Below are positions 43,492-52,031 of a stretch of 64,000 nt of DNA, piece after piece. The notes below the pieces were generated by a model. It searched no databases. It saw nothing but the letters and a program-made list of their open reading frames with translations, and had not been told where the DNA came from. A program made the translations under genes and the position numbers. Position 1 is the first letter of the stretch; every line of letters starts with the position of its first letter. This stretch comes from Sphingobacterium deserti (lineage in GTDB: Bacteria > Bacteroidota > Bacteroidia > Sphingobacteriales > Sphingobacteriaceae), in NCBI RefSeq assembly GCF_000757725.1, contig NZ_JJMU01000029.1, positions 1 to 64,000 on the forward strand. Direction: 5' to 3'.

Positions 43492-43665
43492 ATGATGCAA
43501 AATAGGTATACAGAAGCACAGAAAGAAAAGATTATTCTCAAGATAATCTCCGGAGAGCTCCTACTTGAAGAAGCTTCCAAGGAGTTTAGCGTTTCTACTG
43601 TTAGTCTTGTTAAATGGTTGAAAGAGAGACAAAATCTTATTGACAACTATTTTAAAAAGAAATAA
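43492..43665 (+). CDS. small helix-turn-helix protein, possible transposase OrfA remnant
   Basis: This 57-residue protein starts MMQNRYTEAQKEKIILKI and contains a helix-turn-helix (LEEASKEFSVSTVSLVKWLKE) like those of IS3-family OrfA and HTH_28-type proteins. It ends in a Lys-rich tail, shorter than a usual OrfA of about 90-100 residues. No OrfB, inverted repeats or target duplication could be found in the next 400 bp. It is either a decayed insertion-sequence fragment or a free-standing DNA-binding protein. Confidence 0.5.
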   Translation: MMQNRYTEAQKEKIILKIISGELLLEEASKEFSVSTVSLVKWLKERQNLIDNYFKKK

Positions 43666-44016
43666 GCCACCTTGAACACGATCTGCTATTACGAGGATGT
43701 CACCGTACGCATGCGTCAAATAGCAAAAAACCATTCAAACAATCCTTTCCGGTCCCTAAAATTGAGCTAGAGGCATGTGTGCATATGCACGCTCGTGGTA
43801 TCTCCTCCAATATAGCGCAGGCTTTTCACTGAAGCCTTCCTCGCAAACCTGCTCCTTTGTCGCCAAAAGAAGTAGTAGATCGCCATCGTTTTTTCCAAAA
43901 GCGTTTTTTATGCCCTTAGAACAACGTTACCCATATACCTTGAAACTGAAGAGATCAGCTATATAGTTGGTATGCTTTTTGCGCACTTTTTTTTGAATAA
44001 TTGTATTTATTCTGTT
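43666..44016. other. intergenic, no gene supported
   Basis: A 63-codon frame at 43775-43966 shows no domain or start context. Parts might be decayed mobile-element sequence, but I cannot recognise any. Confidence 0.35.
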
Positions 44017-44024
44017 TATCTTTG
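43992..44024 (+). promoter_or_regulatory. promoter of the second OmpA-family gene
   Basis: A -33 TTTG (43992-43995) and a -7 TATCTTTG (44017-44024) are 21 bp apart, the spacing expected in Bacteroidota. No TGTAG-type operator accompanies it, unlike the first OmpA gene. Confidence 0.55.
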
Positions 44025-44069
44025 ATAAGCACATCTGCTATGAAATTTGATCACTTAAAATACCATCGT

Positions 44070-45260
44070 ATGAAAATACTTGTACTTTGTCTTGGGCTAA
44101 CCTTCGTGTTGTCTGGCGCTGTTGCGCAAACAAAAAATGTTGCTGCTGATTCAACTGTCGAAGTCAGCACAGACAAACACCAAGTTGTGACCAACAGATT
44201 CGTTGACAACTGGTTTGTGGGAGCGGGCGTAGGGATGCAGTATTTTTATGGTGACCATAATAGACAAATGAATTTCGGGGATCGCCTAGTTCCTGCGTTT
44301 GAGTTGCATTTAGGAAAGTGGTTTACGCCGGGAATAGGTGCTCGTTTAGCTTTAAATGGGATACAAAATAAAGGTGCTACTCAAAATGGGAGCCATTCTA
44401 CAGGAGTGATCTACGACGCTTCACAAGGCTTGTATAATCAGGAGTTCAAATATCTGAACGTTCATGCGGACGTTCTTTTTAATTTTACCAATTTGTTTAA
44501 CGGATATAAACCAGACAGGTTTTATGAAGCAAGTCCGTACGTAGGGATAGGATATATGTTTACTTGGGAAGAACCTGTATCTAATGAGGTGAGCGCGAAT
44601 TTAGGTTTATTTAATAAGTTCCGGTTAAATGATTCCTGGGATTTGTCGCTTGATCTTCGCGGAAGCTTGGTACATGACCGCTTTGATGGCGAAGAAGGTG
44701 GACGTAAAGATGAAGGCATGCTGACTGCTGCGGTCGGCATAGTATATAAATTCAATAAGCGAAACTGGGATAAAGAAACAACAACGACTATTCGTTACGA
44801 CAATTCAGAAGAAATCAATGCACTTAGGGATCGTGTGAACCAGTTGGCGCAGAGCAATGACGATCTTCGTCGACAATTAGCAAATGCTAAAGATACAACG
44901 ATGACGGACCTTGTGTTGGAAAGAAATATGATTGCAGCACCAGTTTTAGTGACATTTCCTATCAATAAGAGTACTGTAAGTAACGAAGCGCGTGTTAACT
45001 TAGGCTTCTTGGCGAAAGTTATAAAAGAAGCGAATCCAGATATTCGCTATCAAATCGTGGGTTACGCCGATGCTGGTACAGGCAGCACAGCTACCAATCA
45101 ACGATTGAGTAGAGAGCGTGCGGAAGCGATATACAATGTGCTTGTGAGAGAATTTAATGTGAACGCTTCGCAGTTGGTCGTTGATTACAAAGGTGGCGTA
45201 GCAAATATGTTCTACAATGATCCTCGGTTAAGCAGGGCGGTAATAACAATAGCGCAATAA
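44070..45260 (+). CDS. OmpA-family outer-membrane protein, copy 2
   Basis: This 396-residue paralogue of the protein at 41837 has a signal peptide (SGAVAQT), a barrel domain (FGDRLVPAFELHLGKWFTPGIG), a coiled-coil linker (EINALRDRVNQLAQSNDDLRRQL) and an OmpA C-terminal domain (VGYADAGTGSTATNQRLSRERAEAIYN). Open frame exists upstream to 44001, but the promoter lies there and the ATG at 44070 matches the start of copy 1. The two copies are very similar throughout, so this is a gene duplication with a helix-turn-helix fragment between them. The response-regulator gene follows after 25 bp and is probably co-transcribed. Confidence 0.9.
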   Translation: MKILVLCLGLTFVLSGAVAQTKNVAADSTVEVSTDKHQVVTNRFVDNWFVGAGVGMQYFYGDHNRQMNFGDRLVPAFELHLGKWFTPGIGARLALNGIQNKGATQNGSHSTGVIYDASQGLYNQEFKYLNVHADVLFNFTNLFNGYKPDRFYEASPYVGIGYMFTWEEPVSNEVSANLGLFNKFRLNDSWDLSLDLRGSLVHDRFDGEEGGRKDEGMLTAAVGIVYKFNKRNWDKETTTTIRYDNSEEINALRDRVNQLAQSNDDLRRQLANAKDTTMTDLVLERNMIAAPVLVTFPINKSTVSNEARVNLGFLAKVIKEANPDIRYQIVGYADAGTGSTATNQRLSRERAEAIYNVLVREFNVNASQLVVDYKGGVANMFYNDPRLSRAVITIAQ

Positions 45261-45285
45261 GGCATGATAAAGAGAGATTCACAGG

Positions 45286-45921
45286 TTGGAAAGTAGGAAG
45301 TATCGTTTAGCAATAATAGAAGATAGGCAACACTTACTAGACCTCCTGGTTAGCTTTTTTAGCGTTTCTAAGTTTTTTGATCTCAAGTTCACTGCGAATT
45401 CTTACGAATCACTAGTCGAAGGTTGGAAACCACAATCCATAGACATTGTGCTGAGTGATATTGGACTGCCTGGGAAATCGGGTATTGAAACAACTTGGTA
45501 TATCAAGAGAAGGTCCCCCGAGGCGCAAGTCGTTATGTTTACGGTGTTGGAGGATAAAGATGCCGTATTTCAAGCACTCTGTGCTGGCGCTTCTGGCTAC
45601 CTGCTAAAAGGCACACCCCTGCCCCAGATTGAAGAACGATTGCTGGAGGTGATGCAAGGTGGTTCAGTAATGAGTCCGCAGGTAGCGCGGCTGGTATTTC
45701 AACATTTTAATCCATCTCTAGCTACAACGAAGTATCAAAAAACAGAACAGTTGACGCCACGCGAAATTGAAATTGTCTCTATGTTGCAAACAGGTGCGTC
45801 TTATAAAATTGTCGCCAACACATTATTTATAAGTGTAGATACCGTAAAGTATCATATCCGTAATATCTATCAAAAATTGCAGGTTAGCAGCCGTGTAGAG
45901 CTCATCCTAAAGTATAAATAA
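45286..45921 (+). CDS. LuxR/NarL-type response regulator
   Basis: This 211-residue two-domain regulator has a receiver domain (about 1-125) with phospho-acceptor Asp58 in IVLSDIGLPGKSG and Lys in LLKGTP, followed by a LuxR-type helix-turn-helix (LTPREIEIVSMLQTGASYKIVANTLF, VDTVKYHIRNIYQKL). The reading frame starts at TTG 45286; an in-frame stop lies 18 bp upstream and no ATG is available near the start, so a TTG start is likely. No histidine kinase gene is in the window. As the only response regulator here, it is one candidate for the factor that binds TGTAG-N8-YTACA; this is inference. Confidence 0.88.
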   Translation: MESRKYRLAIIEDRQHLLDLLVSFFSVSKFFDLKFTANSYESLVEGWKPQSIDIVLSDIGLPGKSGIETTWYIKRRSPEAQVVMFTVLEDKDAVFQALCAGASGYLLKGTPLPQIEERLLEVMQGGSVMSPQVARLVFQHFNPSLATTKYQKTEQLTPREIEIVSMLQTGASYKIVANTLFISVDTVKYHIRNIYQKLQVSSRVELILKYK

Positions 45922-46117
45922 GCTATCCTATCAATTGAAAAACTCTTCAAATAGCGTCTAAGTAAATCTTACAGACCCATCACAATCTGTTAAATCGCAG
46001 TCTATACACATGGCTCTTGGCGGTATTTGAAATTTTGTAGATAAGATTTTGTAAGCGAATAATTTTTGCAACTCCGAACGAACAGCTCTTTAGAAAAATT
46101 GAAGTTGGATAGTAATA

Positions 46118-46155
46118 AAAAAAGGTTTTCAAACGGGGAGAATGAAAACCTTTGC
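46118..46155. terminator. strong hairpin, terminator-like on the minus strand
   Basis: The stem AAAGGTTTTCA/TGAAAACCTTT encloses an 11-nt loop and is preceded by A7 on the plus strand, so on the minus strand it is followed by a T-run. No minus-strand gene is nearby. It directly precedes the SusC-like leader remnant at 46178 and may be a leader structure. The segment 45922-46117 holds no gene. Confidence 0.5.
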
Positions 46156-46177
46156 TAACCAATTATAAACCTAAATT

Positions 46178-46237
46178 ATGATGAACAAAGATAACATGTT
46201 TTTCAAACTTCACAAAAACGTTTTATTTATTTTTTAA
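46178..46237 (+). pseudogene. possible truncated start of a TonB-dependent receptor gene
   Basis: The plus strand reads CTAACCAATTATAAACCTAAATT before an ATG ATG. From memory this resembles a leader seen before SusC-type genes in this group. Only 19 codons follow (MMNKDNMFFKLHKNVLFIF) before a stop, and nothing SusC-like continues. The peptide looks like the start of a signal sequence. The likely reading is a receptor gene lost by deletion with its leader left behind; alternatively it is a small leader peptide. Confidence 0.3.
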
Positions 46238-46347
46238 ATGCACAATGAAAAAATTGATTTGCGGTGACAAACGCAGATGCTTATTTTTGAGGGATTGAGA
46301 TTCGGTATAGTTATTGCTTAATTCAAAAATAGATTATCCTTTTAATC

Positions 46348-46355
46348 TACCTTTG
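46348..46355 (+). promoter_or_regulatory. -7 element before a 40-residue membrane protein
   Basis: TACCTTTG matches TAnnTTTG and ends 5 bp before an ATG, so the transcript would be leaderless or nearly so. Confidence 0.45.
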
Positions 46356-46359
46356 TAAA

Positions 46360-46482
46360 ATGCAGAATTTGAAAAAACGCTATATCCGTGCCTCATTCGC
46401 GGAACGTAATCTATGGTCACTATTTGCTTTCACAGTTATTGTGATTTTGCAACTATGTGCCCTTTTTGTCTTTAATCCATAA
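46360..46482 (+). CDS. small single-helix membrane protein
   Basis: This 40-residue ORF (MQNLKKRYIRASFAE start, FNP end) has a basic N-terminus and one membrane helix at about residues 19-37 (LWSLFAFTVIVILQLCALF). The positive-inside charge suggests the N-terminus is cytosolic. A good promoter -7 element lies 5 bp upstream. It precedes the sugar 4,6-dehydratase gene by 85 bp on the same strand and could be co-transcribed. I do not recognise the family; its promoter and amphipathic layout are the evidence that it is real. Confidence 0.5.
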   Translation: MQNLKKRYIRASFAERNLWSLFAFTVIVILQLCALFVFNP

Positions 46483-46567
46483 TCTGTGTAGATTTTACTG
46501 TGTTGAGCCGGGGAGGGAGATAGCCGGAGTTAAATAGAAATAATAAGACGGATCTAAACGTGTGAGC

Positions 46568-48511
46568 ATGCAAATGAAATTGGCTTTATTAAAAAGAAGA
46601 TTGCGGAAAGATAATCCGAGGTGGGTTATTCTTCTGCTTGATATAGTGATTGTATTGTCTTGCTATGTCGTGTCTCATTTTATTGTAAATAGCTTTACAG
46701 GGGGATTTGATGTCGAGTTAATGGTCAAGAAAGGGTTGCTGATCTTGACAGCTTACACGGCAACATTTTTGATCATGTGCACGTATAAAGACATTGTACG
46801 CCATACCGGCTTAAGTGAAGCTATCCGCATATTTAAAACGGTGTGGCTTGCCTGCATGATGATTTTCGTAGTAAGTTTTGCTGTACGTCAATTCTTTCCG
46901 AAGGATACGTTGGTGAGCGATTATCTTCGTCAATCGTACTCCTTAATTTTTACCCACGGTTTTTTCACGATGGTGATGCTGGTAGCTGCTCGTGTAGCCT
47001 ACAGGCAACTCTATGAAATATTGTTCTTCACGAAACGTAAAAGCAGACATGTACTTATATTTGGCGCATCTCGTCCAGGCCTTGTAGCCTATGCTATGCT
47101 AACCGACGATATCCGAGCGAAAAATAAAGTCATTGCTTTTGTTGAAGATAAGTCGAATAGGGTTGGCAAAAATTCTCGGGGTATTCGGATTCTTCACATT
47201 TCTGATATTGATGAGGATTATGTAAGAAAGCATGATATTGATGAGGTTATCATTGCGGTGGAGAATAATGATCCGGAGCGATTAGCTCGTGTGACAGATC
47301 ATTTTCAACATTTAAATATTGAGCTTAAAATAATGCAGCCGGGACGTTCCTTGCTCAATGGTGGTGGAAAAAGGCAGATACGCAAGCTCCAAATCGAAGA
47401 TTTATTAGGGAGAAAGCCTATCCGGCTAAATAATCCTATTGTGGAGGAAGAGCTTAACGATAGGACGATTATTGTTACCGGCGCCGCTGGATCAATAGGA
47501 AGTGAACTCGCCAGACAGATCGCACGCGTAAATTACAAACGACTAATTTTACTGGATCAGTCTGAATCTCCATTGTACGACCTGCAGCAAACCATCCATC
47601 TGCAGCATCCGGAAAGTAGTCATTTCATTGTAGGTGATGTGCGCGACCGTATATTTATGCGTAGAGTTTTTGAAAAATATCGTCCCGAAGTTGTCTTTCA
47701 CGCTGCCGCCTATAAGCACGTCCCCTTAATGGAGGACAACCCTTATGAAGCGATTTGGACAAATGTATATGGTAGTCGTATCATGGCTGATCTAGCCATG
47801 GAATTTGATGCCTATAAATTTGTCATGATCTCTACCGATAAGGCCGTTAATCCTACCAATGTCATGGGAGCCAGCAAGCGTGCTGCGGAGATTTATATTA
47901 ATTCTTGTAATGCACGAAGTCGTACAAACTTTATTATAACTCGCTTCGGGAACGTCTTAGGATCCAACGGATCTGTGATACCTCTCTTTGAAAAGCAAAT
48001 GGAACGAGGTGGTCCACTTACACTTACCCACCCAGATATTACCCGTTATTTCATGACGATTCCAGAAGCCTGTCAGTTGGTTTTGGAAGCAGGGACAATG
48101 GGTCACGGGGGAGAAATATTTGTATTTGACATGGGTAAATCTGTCAAGATTATAGACTTGGCTAAGCGTATGATTAAGCTTAAAGGATACCGATACCCAC
48201 AAGATATTGATATTAAAATCGTGGGTCTTCGCCCTGGAGAAAAAATCTTTGAGGAGCTCCTTGCTAATAATGAGAATACCATTGCAACGCATCATCCTAA
48301 AATTATGATTGCACAGGTGTCAACAAATGATCTCTTGATGAAACGCCTGCAAATCGAGCAAATGTGTGCTTATTTACAGTCTGAGCATGGTCGCGACGAA
48401 CAGACGGAGCTCGAGGTCGTAAAACAACTTAAAGCGATCGTCCCTGAGTTTATATCTCAAAATTCTGTTTACAGTAACCTGGATACGACAAAAAGTTCGA
48501 TGGTATCATAA
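46568..48511 (+). CDS. WbpM/FlaA1-type UDP-sugar 4,6-dehydratase
   Basis: This 647-residue membrane-anchored nucleotide-sugar dehydratase has four membrane helices in residues ~20-125. A first Rossmann-like domain follows (HVLIFGASRPGLVAYAM), then the catalytic SDR domain beginning TIIVTGAAGSIGSELARQ near residue 300. As in large WbpM-like enzymes, MGASK replaces the usual Tyr-x-x-x-Lys, preceded by MISTDKAVNPTNV. It converts UDP-GlcNAc to the 4-keto-6-deoxy sugar that DegT-type aminotransferases use, so it may feed the EPS operon although it lies 5 kb past its end. The frame begins at a GTG at 46562; I take the ATG at 46568. Confidence 0.92.
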   Translation: MQMKLALLKRRLRKDNPRWVILLLDIVIVLSCYVVSHFIVNSFTGGFDVELMVKKGLLILTAYTATFLIMCTYKDIVRHTGLSEAIRIFKTVWLACMMIFVVSFAVRQFFPKDTLVSDYLRQSYSLIFTHGFFTMVMLVAARVAYRQLYEILFFTKRKSRHVLIFGASRPGLVAYAMLTDDIRAKNKVIAFVEDKSNRVGKNSRGIRILHISDIDEDYVRKHDIDEVIIAVENNDPERLARVTDHFQHLNIELKIMQPGRSLLNGGGKRQIRKLQIEDLLGRKPIRLNNPIVEEELNDRTIIVTGAAGSIGSELARQIARVNYKRLILLDQSESPLYDLQQTIHLQHPESSHFIVGDVRDRIFMRRVFEKYRPEVVFHAAAYKHVPLMEDNPYEAIWTNVYGSRIMADLAMEFDAYKFVMISTDKAVNPTNVMGASKRAAEIYINSCNARSRTNFIITRFGNVLGSNGSVIPLFEKQMERGGPLTLTHPDITRYFMTIPEACQLVLEAGTMGHGGEIFVFDMGKSVKIIDLAKRMIKLKGYRYPQDIDIKIVGLRPGEKIFEELLANNENTIATHHPKIMIAQVSTNDLLMKRLQIEQMCAYLQSEHGRDEQTELEVVKQLKAIVPEFISQNSVYSNLDTTKSSMVS

Positions 48512-48522
48512 TTTTATTAGCA

Positions 48523-48547
48523 TGCGCGAGCCTTATCGGCTTGCGCA
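48523..48547 (+). terminator. hairpin after the dehydratase gene
   Basis: The stem TGCGCGAGCC/GGCTTGCGCA (one G-T pair) lies 11 bp after the stop codon. There is no T-tract behind it, so termination is uncertain. Confidence 0.4.
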
Positions 48548-48882
48548 CAGCTTGGTGTCTTGTAAAAGGCTTACCCTCTATCTAAATCGATTACCTACCT
48601 CACTTAAACTACCCCTTTTTCCTCTTACTTCCATTACAACCGTCCGTAGCCCACGATAAGGTGACTGTGGAGACTAGCATACGCCTTTAGCGGAAGAGCG
48701 TTTATTCTGCTTTTGATTACTGCCCTGTCTCTTTTGAAGCTATTGATAACTCCCAATCTTAGCTAATACGTTTTATATTAACAATCTGTTAACAAGTCGT
48801 TAGGATTTCATTCACAATTTGGATACCTACTTAAGCCTAAATTTACATTTACTAACGTAAAACTACCGGCAATTATTATACT
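48548..48882. other. intergenic leader region of the SusC/SusD operon
   Basis: There is no gene here. A dyad TTAACA-ATC-TGTTAA lies near 48779-48793. A weak promoter candidate pairs TTTG (48818-48821) with TAAATTTA (48838-48845) at 16-bp spacing, one base off the -7 consensus. Confidence 0.35.
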
Positions 48883-48951
48883 ATGAAACGCAAGAACCTT
48901 CATCACTTATGCACTAAAACGATTAGCCTAAGTTTTCTATGTGCAATTTGA
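48883..48951 (+). CDS. possible leader peptide before the SusC gene
   Basis: A 22-codon ORF (MKRKNLHHLCTKTISL...) lies in the leader of the SusC gene, 44 bp before its start. It may be a leader peptide, or chance. No domain is recognisable. Confidence 0.2.
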   Translation: MKRKNLHHLCTKTISLSFLCAI

Positions 48952-48994
48952 ATAAGAAAAGCTACGAACCGCAGAAAATCTAATATCCAAAATA

Positions 48995-51900
48995 ATGACT
49001 AAATTAAACTTGAGAAGAAGAGGCCGGTATACTAATGCTCGGCAATTCATGTGCTTCCTGCTCTTGCTATTCACTAGCGTGTATAGCGGTGGGTTAGCTT
49101 ATGCGCAACAACGCAGCATTAATGGTGTTGTGACGAGTGCCACAGATCAAAGCCCGCTTGTAGGTGTTACTGTTCGTGTAAAAGGCGGAACGGAAGGAAG
49201 CTCTACCGATCAGAATGGTCGATTTAGTATTCAAGCCCAAGCAGGCGATGTTTTACAATTTACCTATATCGCCTATCAGCCCGAAGACGTTAAAGTAGGT
49301 AATTCTACAAATTTGCAGGTTGTCATGCGTACAGATAGCCGTAGTATGGATGAGGTCGTGGTTGTAGGCTATGGTACGGCGAGAAAGTCAGAAATAACGG
49401 CAGCATCCACCAATATCAAAGCAGAAGATTTCCGCTCTAGCGCGGCACGTAACGCACTCGACCTGCTGCAGGGTAAGGTCGCTGGTCTACAAGTCTCCCG
49501 AGGTAGTTCTAATCCTAACACAGGTACAGTCACACAACTTCGTGGAGCGACGTCTGTCGCAGGGACAAACTCACCTCTAGTTGTTATTGATGGTATCCCC
49601 GGGGGGAACCTCGATCTGCTTCAGCAGGCAGATATAGAGTCTATAAATGTGCTAAAAGACGGATCGGCAGCTGCTATTTATGGAACGCAAGCCAATGGTG
49701 GTGTTATTTTGGTTACTACCAAGAAAGGTACTGCTGGTAAAACACGCTTTGATTATTCCACGTTTGTAAACCGGGATTATTTGGCAAGAAGATTAGACTT
49801 CATGAGTGCCGATGAATATAGACAAAAAATCGCGGAAGGTCTGATCGATGAAGAGACTGATTTGGGCGGAAGTGTCGACGCACTGGATGAATTATTGAGA
49901 AAAGATAACCTAAGCCAATATCAAACCCTTGCGATATCGGGAGGCGGAGAAAATAATAACTTCCGAGCCAGTACTTACTATCGTGATTTGCAAAGTATTG
50001 CGCGTGAAAACGGTCGTGCAGAATATGGTGTACGTGCTAACTTTAACGGTCGCGGTTTTGAAGATCGTTTGACGACGCAGGTAGATTTTGCTACTAATAT
50101 CAATAATGCAAATCGTCTAGGTGGCGGGAATGATATGTATAGCGGTGGTGGATGGGAATGGGCCTATACAAGGAATCCCACTTTGCCTTTAAAAAATGAG
50201 GACGGTACATGGTATTATGAGCCTACGTCCACCAATGAAGTGGCACGATTGGCGGAAGAACATTATCGTCGTCAGCAACAGACCACGACACTTGCCGGAA
50301 CAATAGGATACGAAATTATCAAAGACCTTAAATTTAATGTATTTGGATCGGTTCAGCGAGATTCATGGGTTGACGGTAGCTATGCTTCAAGGTTTTCGGA
50401 ATCGTCGATAGAAAACAGCGTTGGGGCACTTGGACGTGCGACCCAGGCAAGCAGATTGGAATTCCGTTATGCGTTTGAACCTACCATTTCGTTTAACCGC
50501 GTGATCAAAGACGTTCACTCCATCAATGCAGTTGCAGGATATAGTTATCGCTATGAGGTGAATCAAAATTTCGACGCCACCAACCGAGGTTTTCCCAATG
50601 ATGTTTTCGAGGAGAATAACTTAAATGCAGGTAACCAACTCGCCTTGGGTCGTGGAGAGATGGGAAGCTGGAAGAATGACAATAAGATTATTGGTTTCTT
50701 AGGACGGTTGATCTATTCCTATGATGGGAAATATACGATTCAAGGTACATATCGTCGTGACGGCTCTACGCGCTTTGGTGCGAATAACAAGTGGGGTAAT
50801 TTCGGATCGGTTGGTGCGGCGTGGAACTTGAGTTCTGAAGATTTTATCAAAGATTTGACCTTTATCAACGACCTGAAGTTGCGTGCCAGCTATGGCGTAA
50901 CGGGAAATCAGGATATACCAAACTATCGTTCATTAGTTACGCTTGGCACAGGTAACAACTATCTATATCCCGATGATGTTTGGCGTCAAACATATGGTCC
51001 TACAACCAATCCAAATCCTAATTTAAGATGGGAAACGAAGCACGAATACAACATTGGGGTAGATTTTTCTCTTTTGGCTGGTAGACTAGGCGGTGCAATA
51101 GATCTATACAGACGTGTTACAAAGGATCTTTTGGGGACATATACATCGCAGCAACCCTCTTTGATCATGAATTCTATTTACACCAATGTAGGCCAAATGT
51201 CTTCTAAAGGTGTTGAATTAACATTGAATGCTGTGCCTGTTCGGAACGAGAATGTGACCTGGTCAATCGACTTTATAGGTAGTACAAACAGAAACCGTAT
51301 GGATCGTTTTTCCGATGATGTCTATAAGGCGAGTTACCGGGATTTTGCCGGTATTGGCGGTTCTGGAGACTTGGGAAGCGCAATTCGTACATTCGAAGGC
51401 AATAGTGTTGGTGACTTTTACGGCAAACGCTTTGCAGGCTTCACCGAAGAAGGAAAATGGCTCTTTTATAAGCGTGATGGCTCGGCAGTTTCTTTTGATC
51501 AGATCAATGACTCGCGCGTTGACATCGCAAATAATGACTTAACCGTTATTGGAAATGCTATGCCTAAGTATTTCGCCTCTTTGACGAACACGGTAAAATA
51601 TAAAAACTTTGATGTACGTGTGTTTTTCCGCGGTAAGTTCGGTTACGATATTCTGAACACGACACAATTATCTTATGGAAACCAAATCACTCTTCCTAAT
51701 AATTTAATAAATGATGCCTTTACAAAGCATGCCGATTTAAAAGATACCTACATGTATTCTGATTATTATATCGAGAGTGGTTCACATGTAAAATTGGACG
51801 AAGTTAGTTTAGGTTACACCTTCAAATTAAATAGCGAGCGCATCCGCAACTTCCGGGTATATGTCACAGGAACAAATCTAGCGCTGTTCACCAAATACTC

Positions 51901-52012
51901 AGGTAACGATCCAGATTTGGTTAGAGATTATGGCTTGGAACCTGGCGTAGATGGTCGTGATAGGTTTCCAACGACGCGGTCATTCCTTGTTGGTTTGAAT
52001 ATTGGATTTTAA
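48995..52012 (+). CDS. SusC-type TonB-dependent outer-membrane receptor
   Basis: This 1005-residue receptor has a signal peptide ending near AYA-QQR, an N-terminal carboxypeptidase-D regulatory-like domain (about 42-120, SINGVVTSATDQSPLVGVTVRVKGG), the MDEVVVVGYGT segment that precedes the plug, and a plug with VIDGIPGG and LKDGSAAAIYGTQANGGVILVTTKKG. A long beta-barrel ends in NIGF. It pairs with the SusD gene that overlaps its end. Together they import an oligosaccharide or peptide using TonB energy. No glycoside hydrolase, anti-sigma factor or ECF sigma factor lies beside it, so its ligand cannot be read from context. Confidence 0.95.
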   Translation: MTKLNLRRRGRYTNARQFMCFLLLLFTSVYSGGLAYAQQRSINGVVTSATDQSPLVGVTVRVKGGTEGSSTDQNGRFSIQAQAGDVLQFTYIAYQPEDVKVGNSTNLQVVMRTDSRSMDEVVVVGYGTARKSEITAASTNIKAEDFRSSAARNALDLLQGKVAGLQVSRGSSNPNTGTVTQLRGATSVAGTNSPLVVIDGIPGGNLDLLQQADIESINVLKDGSAAAIYGTQANGGVILVTTKKGTAGKTRFDYSTFVNRDYLARRLDFMSADEYRQKIAEGLIDEETDLGGSVDALDELLRKDNLSQYQTLAISGGGENNNFRASTYYRDLQSIARENGRAEYGVRANFNGRGFEDRLTTQVDFATNINNANRLGGGNDMYSGGGWEWAYTRNPTLPLKNEDGTWYYEPTSTNEVARLAEEHYRRQQQTTTLAGTIGYEIIKDLKFNVFGSVQRDSWVDGSYASRFSESSIENSVGALGRATQASRLEFRYAFEPTISFNRVIKDVHSINAVAGYSYRYEVNQNFDATNRGFPNDVFEENNLNAGNQLALGRGEMGSWKNDNKIIGFLGRLIYSYDGKYTIQGTYRRDGSTRFGANNKWGNFGSVGAAWNLSSEDFIKDLTFINDLKLRASYGVTGNQDIPNYRSLVTLGTGNNYLYPDDVWRQTYGPTTNPNPNLRWETKHEYNIGVDFSLLAGRLGGAIDLYRRVTKDLLGTYTSQQPSLIMNSIYTNVGQMSSKGVELTLNAVPVRNENVTWSIDFIGSTNRNRMDRFSDDVYKASYRDFAGIGGSGDLGSAIRTFEGNSVGDFYGKRFAGFTEEGKWLFYKRDGSAVSFDQINDSRVDIANNDLTVIGNAMPKYFASLTNTVKYKNFDVRVFFRGKFGYDILNTTQLSYGNQITLPNNLINDAFTKHADLKDTYMYSDYYIESGSHVKLDEVSLGYTFKLNSERIRNFRVYVTGTNLALFTKYSGNDPDLVRDYGLEPGVDGRDRFPTTRSFLVGLNIGF

Positions 52013-52031
52013 CAGAAACTCATTGGAAAAA

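Noticed and set aside
43775..43966. 63-codon open frame after the small helix-turn-helix ORF
   Set aside because: No domain and no start signal; probably chance or decayed sequence.
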